From positions 1,674,001 to 1,738,000 of the forward strand of contig NC_012982.1 of NCBI RefSeq assembly GCF_000023785.1: a stretch of 64,000 bases of DNA, in the 5' to 3' direction. The notes under the pieces were generated by a model that was not told the DNA's origin, searched no databases, and saw nothing but the letters and a program-made list of their open reading frames with translations. Both the position numbers and the translations under genes were made by a program. Position 1 is the stretch's first letter. Every line of letters begins with the position of its first letter. The DNA is from Hirschia baltica ATCC 49814. Its GTDB lineage: Bacteria > Pseudomonadota > Alphaproteobacteria > Caulobacterales > Hyphomonadaceae. Positions 51,925 through 61,158 of the stretch are shown here, one piece after another.

Positions 51925-54102
51925 ATGAATTTAAGAATGAAAAGACCATTATGGGCTGCTATGCTCATGGTGTCGGTATGCCCGCACGCTTTGGCTCAAG
52001 AGGACACCTCAAGACAAGAAGTAATAATTGTATCCGGCCCTGGACCAAGCAGAGCAGCAAGTGAGCTGATTGGCAATGCAACATCGCTTGATCGTGCAGA
52101 CTTGATTGAAAATCTGTCAGGAACTTTAGGCGACACACTTGATTCCCAGCCGGGTGTTTCAACATCGTTCTTTGGCGCTGGAGCGAGCAGACCAATACTA
52201 CGTGGTCTAGGAGCAGAACGCGTTCTTGTTCTGACAAACGGGATAGGTACAATTGATGTATCAGCGTCCTCACCAGACCATCAGGTTGCATCTGACGGTA
52301 TAGATGCGGAACGTATAGAAATTTTAAGAGGACCAGCGGCGCTCGCTTATGGTGGGCAGGCTATTGGTGGCGTCGTAAACGTTATTGATGGGTTGATTGC
52401 CGAAGAAATTCCAGAAAAGAAATTCAACGCAGAAGCCTTCTCTGCGTATAACAGCGCGAATAACGGATCTGAATTTGCTGCCAACACAAAATTCGTAGCT
52501 GGTAATTTTGTTTTTGCTCTTTCTGCATCTCAACGTGATTTTGAAGATTACGATATTCCGGGGTTTGCTGAATCTGAGCGTTTGCGTGCGAGTGAAACTG
52601 AAGAGGATCATGATCACGAGGACGAAGATCATGACGACCACGAAGAAGAAGGACATGATGCGCACGAGGAAGAAATATACGGCTCTTTAGAAAATTCCTT
52701 TCTCGAAACGAATACTATTTCGGGGGGCGTTAGTTGGGTTGGGTCCAATGCGTTTTTCGGAGTCGCTGTACGCAACCAAACTTCAACATACGGTATACCT
52801 GGCCACTCTCATGATCATGAAGAACATGACGATGAAGACCATGAAGACGAAGATCACGATGAACATGAAGAAGAGGGACATGACGAGCACGAAGAAGAGC
52901 TTCCATTCATCGATTTAGAACAAACACGCATAGACATCCGCACAGGCCTTAATTTGGGGACCACAGGTCTAACCAAAATTCTATTTACTGCCTCTCATTC
53001 TGATTATGAGCATACCGAGTTTGAAGCTCCAGGCGAAATAGGTTCAGTGTTTGAGAATGAAGGTACAGAAGCACGGTTAGAGATTGATCATTCAATCAAC
53101 GGGATTGAAGGTGCTTTTGGACTTCAATTCTCAGAAAAAGATTTGGTGTCTCTTGGAGAAGAAGCATTTATCACGCCAACAAGTCACCAAAACATCGGTG
53201 CCTTTTTATATGAAACCAAAGACTGGGAAAACGGTTTTGGAATTGAGGGTGGTGCTCGGTATGAGAAGACCCAAATTGAAAACAATATTCAAGGCGAACG
53301 TGAATTCGATCTCTACAACTTTTCCGTTGGAACGCATAAGCATTGGGAAAACGGTTGGTTTGTAGGTGGGCAATTGGGCTATTCCGAGCGTGCACCAAAT
53401 GAGAATGAGCTTTATGCCTACGGCCCACACGTCGCGACAAGTCAGTTTGAAATTGGTGATTCAAGCCTAGACAAAGAAAGCGCTATCAATATTGAAGGAG
53501 CGCTGCGTTGGGAAAATGATGCGACACGTATTGGTTTAAATGTCTTTGTAAACCAGTTCGATCAATTCATATATCTTGCGCCTCAAGAAACATTAGTTGA
53601 TGGTGTATTCGTTGATGAAATTGACGAATTCCCTGTTTATAGTTTCACGCAAGAAGACGCTGAATTTACTGGTGGTGAAATCTATATCGAACATTTCCAA
53701 AATAGCGGCTTATTCAACGCAGACTGGGAATTAAAATCCAGCCTTGAATATGTGAACGCAGAATTGGATAGCGGTGAAAGCCTTCCATTTATGCCGCCAC
53801 TCACTTTGAATGCTTCTGCAGATGCCAACTGGAATGCCTTTAATGTTGGTTTAGATGTTGTTGTGGCGGATAGCCAGACTGATTCAGGTGCGGGATATCT
53901 AGACACTGATGGATACACGTCGCTTAACTTTAAAAGCAGCATAGATCTCGCCCAATTGGGTGTTTCATTACAAAATGCTGAGATATTCTTGGATGTTCAG
54001 AACATAACTGACGAAGAAATCAGACATTCAACATCTGTTCTTAAAGACATTGTACCAGATATGGGTCGTAATTTCCGCTTTGGATTTAGAATGGTTCTCT
54101 AA
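51925..54102 (+). CDS. ZnuD-like TonB-dependent receptor with His/Asp/Glu-rich tracts
   Basis: The start at 51925 (MNLRMKRPLWAAMLMVSVCPHALAQ) gives a proper signal peptide; an upstream TTG extension does not. The 725-residue receptor has a plug (VIIVSGPGPSRAASELIGN, PILRGLGAERVLVLTNG, IEILRGPAALAYGGQAIGGVVNV) and a barrel ending in NFRFGFRMVL. Two acidic His-rich loops (about residues 228-250 and 290-325) are near repeats of each other. This architecture matches the zinc receptor ZnuD of Neisseria and relatives. The Zur-like promoter supports zinc as substrate; nickel or copper remain possible. No TonB/ExbBD genes are adjacent. Confidence 0.88.
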   Translation: MNLRMKRPLWAAMLMVSVCPHALAQEDTSRQEVIIVSGPGPSRAASELIGNATSLDRADLIENLSGTLGDTLDSQPGVSTSFFGAGASRPILRGLGAERVLVLTNGIGTIDVSASSPDHQVASDGIDAERIEILRGPAALAYGGQAIGGVVNVIDGLIAEEIPEKKFNAEAFSAYNSANNGSEFAANTKFVAGNFVFALSASQRDFEDYDIPGFAESERLRASETEEDHDHEDEDHDDHEEEGHDAHEEEIYGSLENSFLETNTISGGVSWVGSNAFFGVAVRNQTSTYGIPGHSHDHEEHDDEDHEDEDHDEHEEEGHDEHEEELPFIDLEQTRIDIRTGLNLGTTGLTKILFTASHSDYEHTEFEAPGEIGSVFENEGTEARLEIDHSINGIEGAFGLQFSEKDLVSLGEEAFITPTSHQNIGAFLYETKDWENGFGIEGGARYEKTQIENNIQGEREFDLYNFSVGTHKHWENGWFVGGQLGYSERAPNENELYAYGPHVATSQFEIGDSSLDKESAINIEGALRWENDATRIGLNVFVNQFDQFIYLAPQETLVDGVFVDEIDEFPVYSFTQEDAEFTGGEIYIEHFQNSGLFNADWELKSSLEYVNAELDSGESLPFMPPLTLNASADANWNAFNVGLDVVVADSQTDSGAGYLDTDGYTSLNFKSSIDLAQLGVSLQNAEIFLDVQNITDEEIRHSTSVLKDIVPDMGRNFRFGFRMVL
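52618..52674 (+). repeat. 57-base intragenic direct repeat, copy 1
   Basis: It encodes residues 232-250 of the ZnuD-like receptor: an EDEDHDDHEEEGHDAHEEE tract. Copy 2 at 52843 differs at two residues. Confidence 0.8.
52843..52899 (+). repeat. 57-base intragenic direct repeat, copy 2
   Basis: It encodes residues 307-325, EDEDHDEHEEEGHDEHEEE, differing from copy 1 by Asp-to-Glu and Ala-to-Glu. The copies are 225 bases apart start to start and stay in frame. Confidence 0.8.
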
Positions 54103-54113
54103 ATTATAACTTC

Positions 54114-54152
54114 AATCGGGATACCCATTTAAGCAGGGTATCCCGATTTTAG
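54114..54152 (+). terminator. Terminator after the ZnuD-like receptor gene
   Basis: AATCGGGATACCC (54114-54126) and GGGTATCCCGATT (54136-54148) form a perfect 13-bp stem with a 9-base loop, followed by TT. It also lies 7 bases past the end of putA on the opposite strand and may stop both transcripts. Confidence 0.8.
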
Positions 54153-54158
54153 ATTACT

Positions 54159-57100
54159 TTACATCGCAAGCAAGGATGCGTTTCCGCCTGCTGCTGTCGT
54201 ATTGATTGTTGTCGTGCGCTCAACGACAAAACGATAAACATCGTCATGCGCAGATAGACATGGCAGGATTGGGCCCGCTTTTTTACAGAAGTAACTTGCG
54301 ACTGAGTTTTGATTTTTACCATCAATAACAGCCCCTTGAATATCCTGTTTCAGATAATTAGGCAGAGAATTTATAGAGGCTAAAGTCATGAGATGCTCAG
54401 GTAGTCCTGAATATGTCATACTATCTAATAAAGCCGCCAATTGTGTTTTTTGTAGATCATCCACACAAACTATGACTGCATTTCCGCTTCCTAAAGCTTT
54501 TAGGATTTGCAGCTCTGTTATTTCCACATGATCAGAAGAACACACGAGCACCCCGCGTGGATGTAATGACAGCTCATTTGTTTCACCTGTGGGACCGGGA
54601 AGTCGAACTAATGGCAAATGAGACATTGATTCAACATCTAGATAGGTGTGCTGGTCTTCGGTGAATTGAGTCATAAACGCTTCGGCTTCAGAAATACTCC
54701 AATTTGATAGAGCAATCTGCGCATTGGTAAGCGCCAATTTATCAATATCGGCTCCATCTTCAGGCAATTCATGTGTGAAGGTTTCAGAGTTTGTATAGTC
54801 GTTGAACTGATTATGCTTTGAAAGCCTGTAGAGGTAGTGTGGGCCACCTGCTTTAGGGCCAGTTCCTGACAGTCCTTCTCCACCAAATGGTTGAACACCC
54901 ACAACAGCACCGATCTGATTGCGATTGATGTATAGGTTTCCCACTTTAGCGGTGTTTCGAACTTCATCCACTCGCGCATCTATACGCGTATGCAAGCCCA
55001 TTGTCAGACCATATCCCAGTGCATTTATCTGATTTACGGTCGCGGATAATTTATCTGACGCAAACCTAACAACATGAAGAATTGGTCCAAATTGTTCTTC
55101 CTCTAGTTCAGATAAGGCGTTTATCTCAAAAGCTATTGGTGGGACAAAATACCCATCAAGATCTTCGGGCACAGGTGTTTGCGCAATAACTTTCCAACGC
55201 TTTTTTCCCTCATTAGAATATGAGGTTAGTTTGTTTTTTGCGTTTTGATCTATGACTGGACCAACATCCGTTGATAGATATGCAGGCTCTCCGACATTTA
55301 GAAGAGCCATTGCTCCGGCCAACATTTTTATAAAGTCATCGGCAATGCTGTCCTGAACACATACGATTCTACAGGCGGAACAGCGCTGACCAGCGCTTTG
55401 GAAAGAAGATGCAACAACATCAGCCACACATTGTTCAAGTAGTGCTGTTGAATCAATAATCATCGCATTCAGACCACCAGTTTCGGCGATAAGCGGCGTG
55501 AGTGGACGGTTAGTAACTGCCAAAGTCTGAGAAATTCTTTTGGCAGTCTGGGTGGAGCCTGTAAAACAAATACCATGGATTTCTTCAGACGCGACGAGAG
55601 CAGATCCTATAGTTGACCCTTCACCAATGATAAGGTGTAGCGAGTCGTGAGGGATGCCAGCATCATAAAGTAGGTCTATTGCTTCACTTGCGATTATTGG
55701 CGTTGTTTCGGCCGGCTTGGCTATGACATTATTTCCAACCGATAAAGCCGCAGTAATTTGCCCCAAAAATATAGCAAGAGGGAAATTCCACGGAGAAATA
55801 CAAAGCACATTTCCTAAAGGGGAACGTAAATGCATATTTGGTGTCAGTGCTTCACCGGCGTAATATCGGCAAAAGTCGACCGCTTCACGTACTTCGGCAA
55901 TGGCATCTGGTAAAGTTTTACCAGCTTCCTGAACACATAAGGAAAAGAAAGCATCTGCACGTTGCTCAAGAAGTTTTGCGGCCTTTAATAGACATTGACT
56001 ACGTTGTTCAGGTGTAAACTGCGTACTCCAAGTCGATTGGTGACATGCAGCAAAAGCTTGTTGCAAGGTCTCTTTATCGGCAAAGTGAGCATTAGATATT
56101 GGTTTGCTTGCATGTGTTGGAGAGATGACTGGTTTCAGTGTTCCTTCAACCTTTTTACCTGCAATAATAGAATAAACATCTTCTGGCACATAGCGTTTTG
56201 TTGTGGCCATAAGCTGTGATGCTGTTTGGTATTGCGTGAAGTCCCAACCTTTCGCTGCCAAGCGGTCGTAACCGAGATGATCCAAAGGCAAAGGGATTTT
56301 GGGGTTCATTTCTGGAATGTTTTTTGTCACTAAACTTTCCGGCGAAACAGCCAGTGAAGATGCAGGTGTTTTCGGGTCTAATACCTTGTATACAAATGAG
56401 CTGTTTGCTCCGTTTTCAAGCAATCGTCTCACAAGATAAGGTAGAAGATCTTTGTATTTTCCAACAGGTGCATATATGCGGCTTTTAACGCCAGCTTCTT
56501 TCATCAAAATAGCATGCAATTCTGGTCCCATACCGTAAAGGCGTTGGAATTCGTAGTTTCTACTCTTGCCGGCAAGTTCGATAATAGCTGCGGCTGTTTG
56601 AGCGTTGTGTGTGGCAAATTGAGGATAGATACAGTCATTTGCTTTGAATAATTGTTGTGCACACGCCAGATAGGAAAGATCCGTGTTTTCTTTGCGGGTA
56701 AACACAGGATAATCGGCAAGCCCTAGTTCTTGAGCGCGTTTAACTTCCATATCCCAATAAGCGCCTTTGACTAAGCGAATTGAAATACACCTGTTTGCTG
56801 CTCTAGCAGTATTTACCAGCCATTCTATCGTTTTTTGCGATCGTTTTTGATAAGCCTGAACAACCACAGCCAAACCGTCCCATCCATGCAGTGCCGGGTT
56901 GTTCAATAGGCCATGTACGACCTCTAAAGAGACTTCTAGACGTTCAGTTTCTTCCGCATCAATCGTCAAACCAAAACCGGCTTGCTTTGCAATGAGCGCT
57001 ATTTCTCCAACGCTTTCAACTAGCTTGGGAACACACTCTTGGCGTTGCACTGACTCATAGCGTGGGTGTAAGGCAGACAGCTTTACTGACAATCCAGGCG

Positions 57101-57842
57101 CTTCTTTATAAGATGGGTATTTTTTTGCCGTTTTTGCGATAGTATTGGCGGCATTTAGATAGTTTTTGAAATAGTGATCAGCATCTGCCTGTGTGTGTGC
57201 AGCTTCTCCCAACATATCGTAGGAAAAACTAAAGCCTTTTTTCTCATACATGGCGGACTTTTTGAGCGCTAATCCAATTGTTTTACCAAGCACAAAATGA
57301 TCACTCATCATGTTCATTGCATATTGGACAGCGCGCAATAAAACCCTGTCACCTAATTTTGAGACAAGGTTATTTGCATTTACACCACCAGACGCTTTGA
57401 TCCATGCTGAAGACAAACGTAACCCTGAAGTCGCACTATTTACTAACCAAGAAGACGAATTGCCGGCGTGTGACTTCCAATCACCTGCTATTAATTTGTC
57501 TCTTAGAAGCGATGTTTTATTATCAAAGTCTGGTGTGCGAATAAGCGATTCCGCTAATCTCATTAGCGTTACACCTTCAGTAGAGGATAAACCAAACTCC
57601 TGAAGGAATTGATCAAATAGCGCGCCATCTCCAGCATCTTCGCGACTTGATTCTACAAGTTGTATCGTGCGTTGCTTGATGTTGCTCTTTTGATCAGCAG
57701 TAACATCAATCTGGGCTAAAAGAAATTGCACGACCTCAGTTTCTGAGGCCGCATAAAGGGAAGAAAATTCCCCAAGAAAACTATCGTCAAAAACATGAGT
57801 ATTGGGTTTTGAACGAGAAACTTGTGTGTATGTGGTATCCAT
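54159..57842 (-). CDS. putA: Bifunctional proline dehydrogenase / P5C dehydrogenase, type B PutA
   Basis: The start is the ATG at 57842 after AGAGG. The 1227-residue protein oxidises proline to glutamate in two steps with substrate channelling. Residues about 150-500 form the proline dehydrogenase barrel (SVKLSALHPRYE, VDAEETERLEVSLE-type segment, RLVKGAYWDMEVKRAQELG). Residues about 560-1030 form the P5C dehydrogenase with FTGSTQTAKRISQ, AETGGLNAMIIDS and catalytic Cys (about 820) in GQRCSACRI. Residues beyond about 1040 form the extra C-terminal domain. There is no N-terminal ribbon-helix-helix, so it is not an autorepressor. The divergent Lrp-type gene is its probable regulator. Confidence 0.93.
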   Translation of the reverse strand: MDTTYTQVSRSKPNTHVFDDSFLGEFSSLYAASETEVVQFLLAQIDVTADQKSNIKQRTIQLVESSREDAGDGALFDQFLQEFGLSSTEGVTLMRLAESLIRTPDFDNKTSLLRDKLIAGDWKSHAGNSSSWLVNSATSGLRLSSAWIKASGGVNANNLVSKLGDRVLLRAVQYAMNMMSDHFVLGKTIGLALKKSAMYEKKGFSFSYDMLGEAAHTQADADHYFKNYLNAANTIAKTAKKYPSYKEAPGLSVKLSALHPRYESVQRQECVPKLVESVGEIALIAKQAGFGLTIDAEETERLEVSLEVVHGLLNNPALHGWDGLAVVVQAYQKRSQKTIEWLVNTARAANRCISIRLVKGAYWDMEVKRAQELGLADYPVFTRKENTDLSYLACAQQLFKANDCIYPQFATHNAQTAAAIIELAGKSRNYEFQRLYGMGPELHAILMKEAGVKSRIYAPVGKYKDLLPYLVRRLLENGANSSFVYKVLDPKTPASSLAVSPESLVTKNIPEMNPKIPLPLDHLGYDRLAAKGWDFTQYQTASQLMATTKRYVPEDVYSIIAGKKVEGTLKPVISPTHASKPISNAHFADKETLQQAFAACHQSTWSTQFTPEQRSQCLLKAAKLLEQRADAFFSLCVQEAGKTLPDAIAEVREAVDFCRYYAGEALTPNMHLRSPLGNVLCISPWNFPLAIFLGQITAALSVGNNVIAKPAETTPIIASEAIDLLYDAGIPHDSLHLIIGEGSTIGSALVASEEIHGICFTGSTQTAKRISQTLAVTNRPLTPLIAETGGLNAMIIDSTALLEQCVADVVASSFQSAGQRCSACRIVCVQDSIADDFIKMLAGAMALLNVGEPAYLSTDVGPVIDQNAKNKLTSYSNEGKKRWKVIAQTPVPEDLDGYFVPPIAFEINALSELEEEQFGPILHVVRFASDKLSATVNQINALGYGLTMGLHTRIDARVDEVRNTAKVGNLYINRNQIGAVVGVQPFGGEGLSGTGPKAGGPHYLYRLSKHNQFNDYTNSETFTHELPEDGADIDKLALTNAQIALSNWSISEAEAFMTQFTEDQHTYLDVESMSHLPLVRLPGPTGETNELSLHPRGVLVCSSDHVEITELQILKALGSGNAVIVCVDDLQKTQLAALLDSMTYSGLPEHLMTLASINSLPNYLKQDIQGAVIDGKNQNSVASYFCKKAGPILPCLSAHDDVYRFVVERTTTINTTAAGGNASLLAM

Positions 57843-57893
57843 AGTCGACCTCTGAGAGATGCATTTTGCAACGAAAAATAATCTCATATTTTG

Positions 57894-57935
57894 AAAAGGA
57901 ATAGGGACCTATATTTAGCAATATGCATTCCTTTT
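57894..57935. promoter_or_regulatory. 9-bp dyad in the putA-Lrp divergent gap
   Basis: AAAAGGAAT (57894-57902) and ATTCCTTTT (57927-57935) are perfect inverted copies with a 24-base spacer, centred in the 150-base gap. A nested TAGCAA/TTGCTA pair (57916-57944) overlaps it. Either could bind the Lrp-type regulator. Confidence 0.45.
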
Positions 57936-57992
57936 GTTTTGCTATTTATAAAAAAACATTACATATGGGCTTTGATATTGATAGGAGATAAA

Positions 57993-58466
57993 ATGATTGA
58001 CCGGAAAGACAGAGACATTTTGCGAGTTATACAGACAAAAGGTCGAATACCTATTGTTGAGCTTGCCGCAGCTGTTAATTTAACAAAGAGTCCTTGTCTT
58101 CAGCGACTTCGCCGGTTGGAAAAAAATGGCGTAATACGTGGATATCGCGCAGATATAGATCCTAAAAAAGTTCAAAAGGGATATTTGGTTTATGTGCAGG
58201 TAAAGCTAGAAAGCACGCGTAGAACCGCGCTGGAAGGTTTCAATCTTGCGGTGAAGAATATACCCGAAGTGCTGGCATGTCATATGCTGTCGGGTGGATA
58301 TGACTATCTGATGAAAATTCGGACATCAGACATGGACGCATTTAGAGAATTGCTGGGCGGTGTCATCGCTGAGCTACCAAACGTAAACCAAACCGATAGT
58401 TATCCTGTCATGGAAGAAATTATTGATACATCTGTGATACAAATCCCTGAAAGTGATTTTCAATAG
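57993..58466 (+). CDS. Lrp/AsnC-family regulator (PutR-like)
   Basis: The chosen ATG at 57993 follows AGGAGA; the longer frame has no family sequence before it. The 157-residue protein has an N-terminal helix-turn-helix (DRDILRVIQTKGRIPIVELAAAVNLTKSPCLQRLRRLEKNGVIRGYRADI) and the C-terminal RAM domain (VLACHMLSGGYDYLMKIRTSDMDAFRELLG). In several alphaproteobacteria the Lrp-type PutR divergent from putA activates it with proline. This gene has the same arrangement. Its end overlaps the convergent PLP gene by seven bases. Confidence 0.9.
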   Translation: MIDRKDRDILRVIQTKGRIPIVELAAAVNLTKSPCLQRLRRLEKNGVIRGYRADIDPKKVQKGYLVYVQVKLESTRRTALEGFNLAVKNIPEVLACHMLSGGYDYLMKIRTSDMDAFRELLGGVIAELPNVNQTDSYPVMEEIIDTSVIQIPESDFQ

Positions 58467-59374
58467 GGGTTGAATGTATTGACCCATAAGGGACTGTCCA
58501 TCTTCGCATCCCGCAATTCACAGCATAATGCGTATGCAGATTTCATTGTATATGTTTGGTTCAGCTTGAGTGTTGTCTGAGCCTCAAAACGGGATGCAAA
58601 ATTCAACAACTCAGGTTTTGCTTTCCCAAATCCACCAAAGTGATAATTGTAATCAATCGTCCAGTTTCCAGAATTTTCACAATTGGAGGCTCTTAGCAGG
58701 TTTTCAACTCGACTTTTTAGGCTGTAATCTGATTTTAACGCTGAAACACCTATAACTTTGGTTTCAGCACCTAAACCAGCAACAATTCCAGCCAATGTTC
58801 CGCCAAGGCCAACAGGTACAAAAGCGTGAGAAAATTGGCTCTTGAACGGCGCAAAAACATTGGCGATATGCCTCACGGCAAGTGGTGATGTTGCACCTTC
58901 AGATATCAGGTGAAATGGTCCATGCTTGGAGTGTAGGCTATCTAAAAATGCTTGATCTTCACGGTGTTTATATTCCTCTGGTGACAGAAGAATAAGCTTA
59001 CAACCTCTTTGGATAATCGTCTCAGCTAGAGGCTTATGCATTCCATTTGGACTTTCCCGCATAAACACAATTGAATGTAGCCGTAGAAGTCTAGATGCAG
59101 CTGAAAAAGCTCTTAAATGATTTGAATGGCTGCCGCCAAAAGTCGCAACGGGAATGTGGGATTGGGTTGTGGTCAGGTATTCTTGTAGGTTTGGAGCTAA
59201 TTTGAATATTTTGTTGCCTGATAGGTATCTACCTAAAAGGTCGCTGCGATATGCTGAAAAATAAACAGGGGAGGCATCATCCAAGTACTGGAACTTATGT
59301 TCAGTAACAATCGCTTGTCGCTCTAGCATAAGCTTGGTCAGGTGCAATTGCTTATCTAGAATAGTCGCATTCAT
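58460..59374 (-). CDS. PLP-dependent ACC deaminase / D-cysteine desulfhydrase family enzyme
   Basis: The 304-residue protein is a fold-type II PLP enzyme. It has YRSDLLGRYLSGNKIFKLAPNL with the Lys near residue 55 that would bind PLP, and FGGSHSNHLRAFSAA with the Ser-His-Asn active-site stretch. It also has the phosphate-binding loop VPVGLGGTLAGIVAGLG and a normal C-terminal fold. The family includes 1-aminocyclopropane-1-carboxylate deaminase and D-cysteine desulfhydrase, and family labels do not settle the substrate. It is slightly shorter than usual (about 330). It converges on the Lrp gene, so a link to amino-acid turnover is plausible. Confidence 0.82.
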   Translation of the reverse strand: MNATILDKQLHLTKLMLERQAIVTEHKFQYLDDASPVYFSAYRSDLLGRYLSGNKIFKLAPNLQEYLTTTQSHIPVATFGGSHSNHLRAFSAASRLLRLHSIVFMRESPNGMHKPLAETIIQRGCKLILLSPEEYKHREDQAFLDSLHSKHGPFHLISEGATSPLAVRHIANVFAPFKSQFSHAFVPVGLGGTLAGIVAGLGAETKVIGVSALKSDYSLKSRVENLLRASNCENSGNWTIDYNYHFGGFGKAKPELLNFASRFEAQTTLKLNQTYTMKSAYALCCELRDAKMDSPLWVNTFNPY

Positions 59375-59560
59375 TCAATTATGTCTCACAGAACATCTAA
59401 ACACACCCAATGCATATCGATAAGTTATATCAAGAAACTTGCACCGTAGACTATCATATTCTAGCCACCACAACAAAACGCATAATCTACATTATGTGCA
59501 ATTTTGAATAATAGACACAAGTAAAAACAGCGAGTTATCATTTGTTGACGCCCAGCTAAA

Positions 59561-60376
59561 TTAGTATGAGGCTTCTAGCTCCATACCATCATAAGCCGGC
59601 ATAACATTCTCAGGAAGTTCTTTTTGTAACGTTTTATAGTCCATATCAATATGCATATTCGTAAGCACAGCTATCCGAGGCTTTACCCTGTCTATCCATT
59701 CTAGCGCCAGATCTAAGTGCGCATGTGACGGGTGCTGATGATAACGCAAAGCATCAACGATGAGCGTATCAACACCGTCAAGTGCTTGGAAAGTATCTTC
59801 TGGCAAGCCCACAGTGTCATTACAATATGCAATTGGGCCCATTCGAAAACCTAAAGATCTGATACGTCCATGGTCTTGATCTAGTGGTAATAACTCAAGC
59901 TTCCCGCCTGGGCCATCAAGATTGAGAACTTCACCAACGCGGATAGAATCTTTGCCCTCTAATATAGATGGGTATCCGCCGCCTCCATGAAAGCAATAGC
60001 CAAAACGGGTCATCAGTGTGCTTGCTGTTGCCGTATCCATGTGGACGGGTAACCGCATTTTGTTGGAATAAGCTATAGCTCTTAAGTCATCAATACCATG
60101 GGATTGATCGGCGTGATCATGCGTGTACACAACGGCGTCTAGCCTTTTTACATTTGCCGCAAGGAGCTGTTCTCTCATATCCGGTGATGTATCTATCAAC
60201 ACCTGAGTGGGCTTTGAATGTTTGTCACTCCACTTTCGTATTAGGACGGAACATCTTGAACGTCGGTTCTTGACCTCTGTCGGGTCGCAATCGCCCCAAT
60301 CACCATTTATACGCGGCACGCCGCCTGATGAACCGCATCCGAGAATTCGAAGCTGTATTTTACTTTTCTGGGACAT
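59561..60376 (-). CDS. MBL-fold metallo-hydrolase (PhnP-like)
   Basis: The 271-residue protein has the metallo-beta-lactamase fold: LGCGSSGGVPRI, then VYTHDHADQSHGIDDLR with a Gln where the usual metal His pair reads HxHxDH, YCNDTVGLP and DALRYHQHPSHAHLDLAL near the third site. This group, often called PhnP-like or cyclic-phosphodiesterase-like, lies beside tatD in many alphaproteobacteria. It follows tatD by a TAATG overlap as the last gene of the operon. The substrate is unknown. Confidence 0.85.
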   Translation of the reverse strand: MSQKSKIQLRILGCGSSGGVPRINGDWGDCDPTEVKNRRSRCSVLIRKWSDKHSKPTQVLIDTSPDMREQLLAANVKRLDAVVYTHDHADQSHGIDDLRAIAYSNKMRLPVHMDTATASTLMTRFGYCFHGGGGYPSILEGKDSIRVGEVLNLDGPGGKLELLPLDQDHGRIRSLGFRMGPIAYCNDTVGLPEDTFQALDGVDTLIVDALRYHQHPSHAHLDLALEWIDRVKPRIAVLTNMHIDMDYKTLQKELPENVMPAYDGMELEASY

Positions 60377-61158
60377 TATTTAACCCGCCCAAATAATCGC
60401 AAACAATTCTCCGTCGTTATCTTAGCGACGTCTTCAAAGCTCAACCCTCGTAGATTAGCGAAGGCTTTGCAGACCTCAGTTAGATATGCAGGTTCATTGC
60501 GTCTACCACGATAAGGTGTTGGTGCTAGATACGGACAATCAGTTTCAAGAATTACACGGTCGAGTGGCATCTCCAAAGCTACTGCTCGTACATCCTCAGC
60601 TTTTTTAAAGGACAAAATACCAGACACCGAAAAATATGCATCAAGTGCAGTAGCGCATCGCGCTAGATTTGCACCTGATGTGTAACAATGCATAAGAGGT
60701 TGAAACCTACCTTTTTGCATCTCTTCTTCTAGAATATCGCCCATAAGGTCATCTGCTTCCCGACTATGAATAATCAATGGAAGCTGGGTCTCCCTTGCGG
60801 CTATAATGTGTTTGCGGAAGGCCTTTTCCTGCAATTGGATATCACTATAGCCATAATGCAGATCTAATCCTGTTTCTCCAATTCCACAAACTTTCTCATC
60901 ATTGGCCAACTCAATCAGCTCTTGGCTCGTCAAAACTTCGTAATCTTTAGCGTAATGAGGATGCACACCTACTGAACACCACATATCATTATGCTGGTCT
61001 GTGAGCTTACGGATTGTTGGAAAATTCTCTAATTTATCACAAATGGAGATGAATCGAGAAACACCGGCTTCACGCGCCCGCAGAAGAACCTCTTCTCTAT
61101 CTTCATCGTATTGTTCGCCGTGAAGGTTGATATGGCTATCAAATAAGGTGGGCTTCAT
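60376..61158 (-). CDS. tatD: TatD-family metal-dependent deoxyribonuclease
   Basis: The 260-residue protein is a TatD-type TIM barrel with GIGETGLDLHYG, SVGVHPHYAKD, LPLIIHSREAD, MHCYTSGA and ETDCPYLAPTPYRG. The N-terminal metal motif reads DSHINLH, with Asn in place of the second His of the usual HxH, as in related alphaproteobacterial proteins. TatD enzymes are 3'-5' exonucleases or DNases acting in DNA repair or turnover. It starts inside an ATGA overlap with holB. Confidence 0.9.
   Translation of the reverse strand: MKPTLFDSHINLHGEQYDEDREEVLLRAREAGVSRFISICDKLENFPTIRKLTDQHNDMWCSVGVHPHYAKDYEVLTSQELIELANDEKVCGIGETGLDLHYGYSDIQLQEKAFRKHIIAARETQLPLIIHSREADDLMGDILEEEMQKGRFQPLMHCYTSGANLARCATALDAYFSVSGILSFKKAEDVRAVALEMPLDRVILETDCPYLAPTPYRGRRNEPAYLTEVCKAFANLRGLSFEDVAKITTENCLRLFGRVK

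Noticed and set aside
52600-52900. Low-complexity GA-rich stretches in the ZnuD-like gene, considered as a possible frameshift or sequencing artefact
   Set aside because: The frame stays open through both tracts and the flanking barrel sequence is normal, so they are genuine coding repeats.
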